From the NCBI GenBank assembly GCA_016719815.1, contig JADJYK010000004.1, forward strand, positions 124,001 to 188,000: a stretch of 64,000 nt of DNA. Direction: 5' to 3'. The position numbers and the translations under genes are program-made. Positions 40,794-49,612 of the stretch are shown one piece after another (position 1 is the stretch's first letter; each line of letters begins with the position of its first letter). Under the pieces are notes generated by a model. That model saw only the letters and a program-made list of their open reading frames with translations. It was not told the origin of the DNA and did no database searches. This DNA is from Chitinophagaceae bacterium (GTDB lineage Bacteria; Bacteroidota; Bacteroidia; Chitinophagales; Chitinophagaceae).

Positions 40794-42224
40794 TCACTTC
40801 AACTCATCCAGCACTTTGTACATCTTGCCCACCAAAGCTGAAGATTTACCGCTGTAATTGTTTACGAGAAACGAAAAGATATATTCTTTCCCATTCTTCG
40901 CCTTGTGATAACCGCAAAAGCCCTTTACATCGCTGATGGTGCCGCTTTTCATAGCCATGCCGTTGTATTCTGGCAATGATTTATAGAAATAGGGAAACCA
41001 GTCTTTCGATTTGGCATATTTTAAAATCTCTACCTGTGCATGTGTGGTAACACGGTTAAGCGGCGATAATCCGGAACCGTCACAGATATTCAGTTCATCT
41101 TCATCAAGACCTTTTTCTTTCCAGAATTTTTTGACGATGGCCACACCACTATCGGTACTGCCAAATCCCTGCTTTTCGTAAGCAAAGGTTTTTATTAAAG
41201 CTTCCCCATACAGGTTTATACTTTTCTTGTTGAACCAGTAGATGATGGAGTCGAGGGAGGGAGAATAGTGGGTGTAGATTGAATCAGTATCCCCTTGTAA
41301 ATATTTTCTAAACTTATACGCCGATGAAGTGGCAGAATAGAACTGTCTCATTTCACTATGCCTGAAACGAAAAAAATACCTGCCTAACTCTATAGCAAAT
41401 TGGCTTGCCGGTTCAGATATTGATGCGGATATTTTAAATTCTTTTTCAAATGGTGGAATAGTTCCACGCATAAAACCATACACGGAATATGGTGGCTGAT
41501 ACACATATGCATTATCGCCACTGCCGGGTTTACCCGTTACTACCTCACAAAACATCTTATTAGTATAATATAACAACTCAGGATATGTTTTGACGATTGA
41601 GCAAGTATCACCTTCTGATTTACCTGAATTGAGAAAAATATCATACTGATTTTCTCTCCAGTTTAGAGAAGATACTCCTGCACCATAATAATTGCCAATA
41701 TCATCCCAAATCCAACCTCCGGGAAGTACTTGCCTTCCCCACCGACTGTCATCAGCAAAAACATGTAAATCTGCAATGTTTGTTACGTTTTTACCAATAA
41801 GTAGATTTTTAATATTTCTTAATAAAGTATCTGCTTTTGTATTGTCAAATCTCCAACTCCCAAATGTAGGATCTCCAGACCCTATAACAACTAAGCCATC
41901 CGCAGTAACGTTATTTCCATAAATGGGGTTTATTAATCCAAACTCAGTCTTATACCTGTAATCCTTCCCCAACAACTCAAAGGCTGTTACACTGGTAATT
42001 ATTTTTTGTGTGGATGCCGGGGCCAACCCTATCTGTGAGTTTTTGTTAAACACTACCCGTCCTGTTGCCCCATCAATTACATACAGCGAACTGATAGCAT
42101 GTTTCAACTGCTCATCTTTCTCAAATACAGCAAAGGCCTTTTGTAAACGCTGTGTAACTGACTGACCGTAAGTACCGGTCACCAATAACAAACAACCAGC
42201 TACCAGTAAGAAAACTTTTTTCAT
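40794..42224 (-). CDS. dacB: D-alanyl-D-alanine carboxypeptidase / endopeptidase (PBP4 family)
   Basis: 476 residues with a signal peptide. The three S13 motifs are present: SxxK as STQK (residues 71-74 in APASTQKIIT), SxN in DGSGLSPLNRVT, and KSGT in MAMKSGTISDVKGFCGYH. The enzyme trims or cleaves peptidoglycan peptide cross-links in the periplasm. It is divergent from cinA, and the frame is intact throughout. Confidence 0.93.
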   Translation of the reverse strand: MKKVFLLVAGCLLLVTGTYGQSVTQRLQKAFAVFEKDEQLKHAISSLYVIDGATGRVVFNKNSQIGLAPASTQKIITSVTAFELLGKDYRYKTEFGLINPIYGNNVTADGLVVIGSGDPTFGSWRFDNTKADTLLRNIKNLLIGKNVTNIADLHVFADDSRWGRQVLPGGWIWDDIGNYYGAGVSSLNWRENQYDIFLNSGKSEGDTCSIVKTYPELLYYTNKMFCEVVTGKPGSGDNAYVYQPPYSVYGFMRGTIPPFEKEFKISASISEPASQFAIELGRYFFRFRHSEMRQFYSATSSAYKFRKYLQGDTDSIYTHYSPSLDSIIYWFNKKSINLYGEALIKTFAYEKQGFGSTDSGVAIVKKFWKEKGLDEDELNICDGSGLSPLNRVTTHAQVEILKYAKSKDWFPYFYKSLPEYNGMAMKSGTISDVKGFCGYHKAKNGKEYIFSFLVNNYSGKSSALVGKMYKVLDELK

Positions 42225-42302
42225 ACTTTATTGGTTATTACTTTGCGGTTAAATTAAGTCATTTCTTCTTAATCAAATCATAATCATGAAAATCGTGGCT
42301 CT

Positions 42303-44031
42303 ATGATTAATGCTTCCATCATTACCATTGGCGATGAATTGCTGATTGGACAAACTATTGACACTAATAGTGCCTTTATAGCACAGGAACTGAATAAGAT
42401 TGGTGTATGGGTTCGCCATCGGGTTGCTATTGGGGATGTGTACGACGATATCTGGCAGGCTCTTGACGAGGAAAGCAAACGGTCTGATATTGTCATTATC
42501 ACCGGTGGTCTGGGCCCCACAGCCGATGATATAACCAAACCGCTGCTGTGTAAATATTTTGGCGGCAAAATGATAGTAAATGAGGAAGTACTGGCGCATG
42601 TAAAATATCTTTTTGAGAAAGTATATCGCCGACCCGGTGCTATGCTGGAACGCAACCTGAAACAGGCTGAAGTACCTGATGTGTGTACCGTTTTGCACAA
42701 TGCAAGGGGCACAGCACCGGGGATGATGTTTACAGCCTCCCCAAACCCCTCCGCAGGAGGGGCATCGGATTCTGACAAACCAAAAAATCCGAATGAATAT
42801 CTGAGAGCAGACCCATTGACTTATGGCTTACTAAAAGAGTTTGTAGCTGAACACCGGAACAAACCAACTGAAGCTGAAAATGTCTTATGGAAAATAGTAA
42901 GAGGCAAAAAGATGGCCGGTTTTAAATTCAGGAGGCAACATATCATCTCAAATTATATTGCTGATTTTGTTTGCTTGTCTGAACAACTGATAATTGAGGT
43001 AGATGGCCTTTACCATCAGTTACCCGAAAACAAAAAAAACGATGAAGAAAGAAGCAGGCACTTAAATGAGTCCGGATTTGAAGTTATCCGGTTTACAAAT
43101 GAACAGATACTTCACGACACCGATACTGTAATTAATACGATTGTTCTGCGAATAAAAGAAAGACACCACAAGCTTTCAACCTCCAAAGTCCCCCCGGCGG
43201 GGGGATTTAGGGGGGCTTTGTTTTTCTCACTCCCCGGTGTGCCACATGAAATGAAAGGTCTGATAGAAGATGAAGTAATTCCCCGATTAAAAGAAATGTT
43301 TGACCTGCCAGCAATCGTACACCGCACATTGCTTACGGCCGGTATCGGCGAATCGATGCTCGCAGAGCTAATAAAAGATTTTGAATCTACACTGCCTGAA
43401 GATATAAAAATGGCTTACTTGCCCAATTACGGGATGGTAAAACTCAGACTTACTGCCAAAGGGGGATGATCAGGATGAAAGTAGAAGAACTGATTCAACC
43501 CTATTTTGAAGAATTACAGAAACTGACAAAAGAATATCTTGTTACCAACGAAGATGAAGGCCTGGAAGTGGTTGTAGGAAAGCTGTTGAAAGCAAAAAAC
43601 AAGACAATGGGTACCGCCGAAAGTTGTACCGGTGGATATATTGCCCACCTTGTGACTTCGGTGCCAGGCTCTTCTGCTTATTTTAAAGGAACAGTGGTAA
43701 GCTATGCTAACGAAATAAAAGAAGACTTGCTGGACGTAAACGGAAAACCCTTGATTCTGTTGGCGCTGTTAGCGAAGAAACAGCAGTTGAAATGGTGAAT
43801 GGCGCCTTAAAAATTCTCAACACTGATTACGCAATTGCGGTTACAGGCATTATGGGACCTGATGGTGGTTCCGAAGAAAAACCGGTTGGCACTGTGTGGA
43901 TAGCCATTGGCAGTAAAACAAAAACGGAAACACATAAACTCAATCTGCGGTTCGACCGGCAACGTAATATCAGTTTAACGGCTGTAAATGCTTTAAACCT
44001 GCTGCGAAAGTGCATCCTGTCAGATGCCTGA
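42303..44031 (+). CDS. cinA: CinA (competence/damage-inducible protein A, NMN deamidase), interrupted in frame and frameshifted
   Basis: N-terminal CinA domain: IITIGDELLIGQTIDTNSAF, then VIITGGLGPTADDITK and ARGTAPGMMFT (to residue 144). An in-frame insert of about 161 codons (42735-43217) carrying a DUF559 endonuclease follows, and the CinA text resumes at once as LFFSLPGVPHEMKG. Two single-base insertions near 43464 and 43476 and one deletion near 43750 break the rest. The C-terminal amidase domain shows AESCTGGYIAHLVTSVPGS and VTGIMGPDGGSEEKPVGTVW to 44031. CinA converts nicotinamide mononucleotide to nicotinate mononucleotide. With insert removed and frames fixed the length is the normal 410-420 residues. 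Confidence 0.87.
42734..42762. repeat. Left terminal hairpin of the in-frame element
   Basis: AGCCTCCCCAAACCCCTCC then GCA then GGAGGGG: a 7-bp stem (42746-42752 with 42756-42762). Its reverse complement aligns with the right end of the element (CCCC-CC...GG-GGGG-ATTT/GTTT-GGGG-GGCT), so the two ends are imperfect inverted terminal repeats. Confidence 0.7.
42735..43217 (+). mobile_element. In-frame element encoding a DUF559/Vsr-like endonuclease domain inside cinA
   Basis: An extra 161 codons sit between CinA residues GTAPGMMFT and LFFSLPGVPHE, where family members have only a short hairpin turn. The insert encodes YLRADPLTYGLLKEFVAEHR, then KPTEAENVLWKIV, FKFRRQHIISNYIADFVC, QLIIEVDGLYHQL and VIRFTNEQIL. 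This is a complete DUF559 domain of the PD-(D/E)xK fold, with D221, E232, D234 and H238 (host numbering) as likely active-site residues. Both ends are G/C-rich hairpins in inverted orientation. It has no stop codon in the host frame, so cinA is translated through it. The element type is common in Bacteroidota intergenic repeats, but a documented mechanism is unknown to me. Confidence 0.8.
43184..43220. repeat. Right terminal hairpin of the in-frame element
   Basis: CCCCCC-GGC-GGGGGG (43190-43204) is followed by ATTTAGGGGGGCT and bracketed by CAAAG (43184-43188) and CTTTG (43216-43220). In the cinA frame it encodes KVPPAGGFRGAL. It is the inverted partner of the left hairpin. Confidence 0.7.
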
Positions 44032-44120
44032 CAGCCCTTTTATTGGATTAACAGGAAACCTTTAACTTTGGCCGGTTAACGATTGCTGCTGTATTGCCCA
44101 TCAATGTTACTGTCGCTCAA

Positions 44121-44155
44121 GAGTGCGACGCAACAGGCGATGCCAGTAGCACTAC
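44121..44155. repeat. REP-like inverted repeat, copy 1 (upstream of the E2 gene)
   Basis: The core CAACAGGCGATGCCAGTAGC plus ACT (44131-44153) is matched perfectly in reverse complement at 45586-45608. Just upstream a GTCGC-TCAAGAGT-GCGAC hairpin is present. The pair flanks the E2 gene. Confidence 0.65.
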
Positions 44156-44179
44156 AGATGACCAACAAAAAAAATTCTT

Positions 44180-45543
44180 ATGGCTGTTGTTGATTTAATA
44201 ATGCCGAAACTGGGCGAAAGTATTATGGAAGCCACCATTCTGAAGTGGCTGAAACAACCCGGCGATACTGTGCAAACAGACGAAACAGTGCTGGAAATAG
44301 CAACAGACAAGGTGGACAGTGAAGTGCCCAGTACTGCTGAAGGTATTATACATGAAATACTTTTCAATGTAAATGATGTTGTTCCGGTTGGAGCAGTAAT
44401 TGCCAGGATTAAAACCAGTACGGAAGAAACCGTAAATGTTGCTCCTGTTTTTTCAGCGCCTGAAAATGAAATATACAATCAACCGGCACAAGAAGCTGAA
44501 GTGGTTGAAACCACCCAGCACCAAACAACAAACTACAAACCCGCCTTGCCGGCAGGCAGGCCTCAAACTTCAAATAATAATCCCAACCGATTCTATTCGC
44601 CGCTTGTTCTAAATATTGCTGCCAGCGAAGGGGTGAGTATGGTTGAACTGGAGAATATTCCCGGAACCGGAAATGAAGGCAGGGTAACCAAAAAGATATT
44701 TTGCAGTATGTGAGCCAAAGGAAGTCAGGAAAAGCGGTGAGCTATGAGCCACCAGCTACAAGCTTTTCAAAATCTGCTGCTGTTAATGAAACGGAACCTG
44801 TCGCAACTCAAAACTCACAGCTCGCAGCTTATACGGGCAATGTAGAAATCATCGAAATGGACAGAATGCGGAGACTGATTGCCGACCATATGGTTCGCAG
44901 TAAGCAAACCAGTCCGCATGTAACCAGTTTTACCGAAGCTGATGTTACAAATCTTGTACAATGGAGAGATAAAGTAAAGAAAGACTTTGAGAAAAGAGAA
45001 GGAACAAAACTTACTTTCACTCCTTTGTTTATTGAAGCGATTGTTCGCTGCATCAAAAAATTCCCGCTGGTAAATTGTTCACTCGACGGCAACAATATCA
45101 TCGTTAAGAAAGATATTAATATTGGTATGGCCACTGCCCTGCCCTCCGGCAACCTGATTGTGCCTGTAATTAAAAATGCAGACCAGCTTAACATGGTTGG
45201 CCTTGCCAAACAGGTAAACAGTCTTGCCGACGCAGCCCGAAACGGTAAACTTAAAGCCGATGATACACAAGGCGGCACTTTTACCATGACAAACGTAGGC
45301 ACATTCGGCAGCCTGATGGGAACACCCATTATTAATCAGCCACAGGTGGCTATTCTTGCTGTTGGGGCTATAAAAAAACGGCCTGTTGTAATAGAAACTC
45401 CGGCTGGCGACAGTATTGCCATCCGCCACATGATGTACCTGAGCATGAGCTACGACCACCGCATTGTTGATGGCAGCCTGGGTGCTCCGTTCCTCAGCAG
45501 TAGCCAAGGAACTGAGAACTTTAATGGCGAAAGAGAATTCTGA
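44180..45543 (+). CDS. 2-oxo acid dehydrogenase E2 component (dihydrolipoyl acyltransferase), one frameshift
   Basis: N-terminal lipoyl domain: VVDLIMPKLGESIMEATILK, with the lipoyl Lys in ETVLEIATDKVDSEV. The next linker is repeat-derived (see findings), then a subunit-binding domain SPLVLNIAASEGVSMVELEN with GTGNEGRVTKK. One base appears lost near 44694. The catalytic domain has VTSFTEADVTNLVQWRDKVK and the active-site YDHRIVDGSLG. The end may be one more frame change: an alternative frame AVAKELRTLMAKEN runs to 45577. The enzyme transfers acyl groups to CoA in pyruvate, 2-oxoglutarate or branched-chain dehydrogenase complexes. E1 and E3 are not adjacent, so the substrate is undecided. Confidence 0.87.
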
Positions 45544-45583
45544 TTTCGTAAATATCAGCAGAATTGATTTTTTGTAGCCGGCA

Positions 45584-45616
45584 GCAGTGCTACTGGCATC
45601 GCCTGTTGTGTCACTC
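45584..45616. repeat. REP-like inverted repeat, copy 2 (downstream of the E2 gene)
   Basis: Reverse complement of copy 1 at 44121-44155, with a perfect 23-bp core (45586-45608), a 2-nt gap and two mismatches outside it. It lies 40 bp after the annotated E2 stop. Confidence 0.65.
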
Positions 45617-45885
45617 ACTTCATCGTCCCGAACACTATTCAGCAATTTGCAGGCTCAGGCTTTTCTCTGTAATACTCTGCGTATTCTCTGTGGCCCTCGG
45701 TGTAACCCAGGAAATACTTACTCAGAGTTTATCGGAGCAGCTGAAGAACCACTGTGGAATTATCTCAAGTATCATTTTATTTGTTTGTAAGATTTTATAA
45801 GCAAGAAAGTCAGGGTATATTCAATCCAGAATTTTCTCTGTTAAACTCTGTGATTTCTCAGTGTTACTCTGTGTAACCAAGGAAC
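45617..45885. other. Non-coding stretch with low-complexity CTCTGTG-word repeats
   Basis: No credible gene. Two blocks (about 45662-45710 and 45833-45882) are built from repeated words such as CTCTGTG, CTCTGCG and TCTCTGTGG with slight variation. The same kind of word-like sequence recurs elsewhere in the window (9848-9890, 40718-40766, 46437-46493). Confidence 0.5.
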
Positions 45886-46407
45886 CTATTTTGACGGCAC
45901 CCCGAATTTCTCGTTCTTAAAACTGTAAGCCCCTTTCTTTTTCTTTACGATAAAAAGGTTATCGTACTCCGTGTCTTTCAGGTCACCGGGCACAACAGTT
46001 TTTTCTGCCAGTTTATTTACAATATCATCCACTGTGTTTGAGTGGCCAACAATCAATACATTTCCTTTTCGAATGGATTTAATTTTCTGAATAAAGGTGT
46101 CCAGCGAATCAGGCTTACTGCTGTAAAGTTGTATAGGCATACCCAGGTATAATTCCTTCAGCGGCTTGGCGGTAGAAACCGTTCTCAGCGTATTGGTGCT
46201 GTAAATGTGCCTGATATTTTTATTGCCCAGTATTTCCTTCAGCTTTAATGCCCGCTGGTTACCTTCAAAACTTAACGGCGGGTCGGTGGTTGGTTTCATA
46301 GTAGCCATATCAATACCGGTTTCTTTTTCAGCATGACGTACCACATAGATTTTGTTTGTACAGGAAATGAGAAAGAAAACAAGTACTACAGGTAATATAG
46401 ATTTCAT
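45886..46407 (-). CDS. Histidine phosphatase family lipoprotein (SixA/PGAM fold)
   Basis: 173 residues from the ATG at 46407, where the lipoprotein signal begins (LPVVLVFFLISC). The RHG-type motif is RHAEKET, directly after the lipobox (TNKIYVVRHAEK); the second catalytic His is in VLIVGHSNTVDDIV. Arg in STNTLRTVSTAKP is also conserved. Family members dephosphorylate small molecules or phosphohistidine; here the enzyme is anchored at the envelope, substrate unknown. Confidence 0.85.
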   Translation of the reverse strand: MKSILPVVLVFFLISCTNKIYVVRHAEKETGIDMATMKPTTDPPLSFEGNQRALKLKEILGNKNIRHIYSTNTLRTVSTAKPLKELYLGMPIQLYSSKPDSLDTFIQKIKSIRKGNVLIVGHSNTVDDIVNKLAEKTVVPGDLKDTEYDNLFIVKKKKGAYSFKNEKFGVPSK

Positions 46408-46436
46408 GATAAATACAATTAAGAATTTACAAACAA

Positions 46437-46493
46437 AACTGTGAGCCACCAGCTATGAACTATAACTATGAACCATGAACTATACGCTACCAA
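46437..46493. repeat. Word-like low-complexity repeat
   Basis: Tandem variants of CTATGAAC, CCATGAAC and AACTATA with GAGCCACCAGCTA at the left end. GAGCCACCAGCTA also occurs inside the E2 gene (44747-44759). No hairpin or gene. Confidence 0.5.
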
Positions 46494-49400
46494 CTAATCA
46501 ACCAACTCCAAGCCCCACTCCTTGCCTTTTTTAACAGCAGGCACTCCTTCGGTAATCCACCTGGGTGGTTTTGCTCCCTTCATTAACCAGTCGAAGTATT
46601 GCTGCTCTCTAATCTGTATATCTTTCGGTTCTTTCTTTCCACCAGGTTATGAGCTTCGCCGTTATAGTTAAGCATCCACACCTGCTTACCCAGGCGGCGC
46701 ATGGCAGTAAACAGTTCAATTCCCTGGTACCAGGGCACGGCACCGTCGGCATCATTGGACATAATCACCAGTGGTGTTTTTACTTTGGGCAAATGGAACA
46801 GCGGTGAATTTTCAATATACAGTTCCGGCTTTTCCCACAAAGTAGCCCCAATCCGGCTTTGCGATTTTTCGTACTGGAATTGCCGGTTCATACCACTCTC
46901 CCAGCGAATGCCGCCATAAGCACTGGTCATATTGGCAACCGGTGCTCCTGCCCAGGCAGCTTTAAACATATCAGTCATAGTGATAAGCTGGGCCACCTGT
47001 ATGCCTCCCCAGCTTTGTCCTTGAATGCCGATGTTCTTTGCATCAATCCATTTTTGTTTGGCCAAATCCTGTGCAGCACTTACCACATAATCGTAGCAAC
47101 TCTTTGCCGGGTGGCCGTTTGTGTACCTGATGTCGGGGCAGAATACAACATATCCACGGCTTACAAAGAAAGAAATGTTGAGCCTGCTGCCTGTGGGTGT
47201 GGGAGGAATGTATGTATTCAGTTCGTCGGAATGTGTTTCATAAAAGTACATCAGCAGCGGGTATTTTTTCTTCGGATTAAAATCCTCTGGCTTGTACAGC
47301 ACTCCTTCAGACATTTTACCGTTAAAGGCTTTCCACTTATACAGTTCGGCAGTGCCCCAGTTGTAATCTTTTTGCTGGGGGTTGATATTGGAGAGTTGAC
47401 TGGAGAAACTGTAATCATAAGAAGCATCTACGTCTCCGATGGTATGTTAAATACATTGTAACTTGAGAAGAGGTTTGGCGACATAGTATATGACTCCTTA
47501 ATTGCAATAAACACATCTCCCCTTTTATCACTCATCAAAGATGAAACCCGAACATCGCCTATTGAATAATTTATCGATCCAAATAAACCATTTGTTGACA
47601 TACGCCACTGACCAAGAATTTCGCTTTTATTTTTTTCGTCAACCCCTTTAAGCCATTTAGAAGTCCACAGATCAATGAATTTCTCATCGGGATCTACACG
47701 CAGATACCTGTACGATATTTTCTTTTCTCTTCCTTTTGTGGTATTTTCCAGGTTGTCATAAGGATTAAAACCAATCCTCCATATATCATATTTATCATAA
47801 ACAAAAAGCATCGAGTCATTTTTATACCAGCCTGCTATACCATACGGCCTTGGGTCATCTGGCATATCGTTTTCTTCATTCCACAACGGGTATTTGATTT
47901 TTTCTGTTAGATTCCTCGTAGTCGTGCCATCCCAGGCAAAATAATTCCTGGCCTTGCTATCGTACCACATAATGTATTTACCGGTTGGAGAAATGAATTG
48001 TGGCATAATAACGCCGGTTAAATCCTTTTTCACCAGCCGCTTACTGCCATCGTTTACATTAATGGCATAAATATCTTTTTGGGTATTGCCAGTCCACTGC
48101 ATTTCCACCCGTCTGCCTAAATCTGTTATACCTACAAACTGGTCACCATCGCCTTCATTGGTTTGAAAAACAGTGGGTATTTCAACGGAGGCCAGTTGTT
48201 TTAATTCTCTTGTCCAAATGATAAACTGCCAGGTAGTTTTTTTGCAATTCTCTTTGCAGGTTATACAATTGCTGCGTTTGCAAATAATCATCTTTATAAT
48301 GCCATACATCGAGTTTTACCAAATCCATTTCGACTAATGTGGTGTCTTTGGGCGGCTGAATGGGTGCCGTTCCAAAAAACAGGCGGTTCCCGCTTTTACT
48401 GAAATTCAGATTTCCGTATTCACTCACCGTCATTCCCAGTTTCATGCCTACTGAATTTTTATCTGCCAGCAAAGCGGAGCTGTCCATCCCGGCTTTATAA
48501 TACCAAAGCTTGTAAAACTTCTGCAATTCTTTTGGCCTTGCATCCCTTTCGGCAAGATATGCCAGTTGTGAACCATCGTCTGAGAAAGTAAAATTTTTGA
48601 ATTCATTGCCACCGTTACTCAGCACCGTTGCTTTCGCTTCTTTCAAATCATACAGTGTAACAGTTACTTTGCTGAGCGAATCTTTTGGATTCTTTCCTTG
48701 TTCTAGTACCAGTTTGCCCCCTTTCTTGCTGAAGTAATATTCCAGCACATTATTAAAAGTCTTCTCCTGCCCGTTTTCGAGATTACGGAGTACAAGGTCA
48801 GTTCCGGAATCTGATGCACCTCCGGCTGGGTCGTCACCATCTGCATCTGTTGTAAGTAGTGAGTGGGGAGTAGGGAGTGGCTCAGTTTCCATTGTTCCGG
48901 GCAACGAAGCATCTTCGACACTAAAATCATTGCCGTCATCTCTTTGTTTTTTCTTCTTCTTTACCGGAGCGGACTGTATTACCTGCTGCAAAGAATCTAT
49001 CACTTTTGTAAGGCTGTCAGCAATTCTTTATCAGATGATTCGGGTTTCTTTTTTTTCAGTATCCTTTTTCTCTACAGATTTCTCCAAATGGTAAGCTACC
49101 CATCCTGCTTCTTTCTCCGGGGTTTTGTACGCTTTTACTTTTGCTACTTTCCATACACTGTCTTTTCCCAGTTCAACAATGGCAAAGGAATCTTTCGGCA
49201 TTTCATCCGCTTTCTTTTTCTTGATTTTCGCATCTCTTGTGTCCTTAAAAAAGGGCTTTAGCCTGAAAATAGCAAAGCGGCTGTCTTCGGTTATCACTGC
49301 GTTATATCCCCTTGCCACCGTTTTTTTATACTTGGCATCCGATGACTGTATAACCAGCTCATTGTCGCCTTCCTGCGAGTCAACAGTATAAACCACCCAT

Positions 49401-49537
49401 TTGCCGTCGTTACTTATCATTCGTTCGCCGATGCGTTGCCAGTTGTCGTAAACGGAATGATCAAGCGGCTTTTTTTGTGCCTTTACAACCAATCCCAAAA
49501 ACATTAAACTAACTGTCAGAAAAAAGGAACCTCTCAT
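46494..49537 (-). CDS. S9 family peptidase (prolyl oligopeptidase-like, large secreted form), multiple frameshifts
   Basis: The signal peptide (FFLTVSLMFLGLVVKAQ) leads a propeller region in several frames (DNWQRIGERMISNDGKWVVY, LVLRNLENGQEKTFNNVLEY, WWHYKDD-type segments). The C-terminal hydrolase domain has the nucleophile in GQSWGG, the acid in NDADGAVPW and the base in GEAHNLVE. Breaks near 49040-49010, 48260, 47420, 47320 and 46620 must be corrected; the last restores an end WLMKGAKPPRWITEG to a stop at 46494. Corrected length is about 1014 residues. Related peptidases cleave dipeptides from exported proteins. A short segment near residues 205-225 is repeat-like. Confidence 0.8.
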
Positions 49538-49612
49538 ATAATAAAATTAAAATCCGTAATATTTTCAAACAATTCACCAAAATGATTGTTTTTTGTATCA
49601 CGAATATACTTT

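Noticed and set aside
45079..45645. Minus-strand open frame of 188 codons over the E2 catalytic domain
   Set aside because: Antisense shadow of E2, whose active-site motif is intact on the plus strand.
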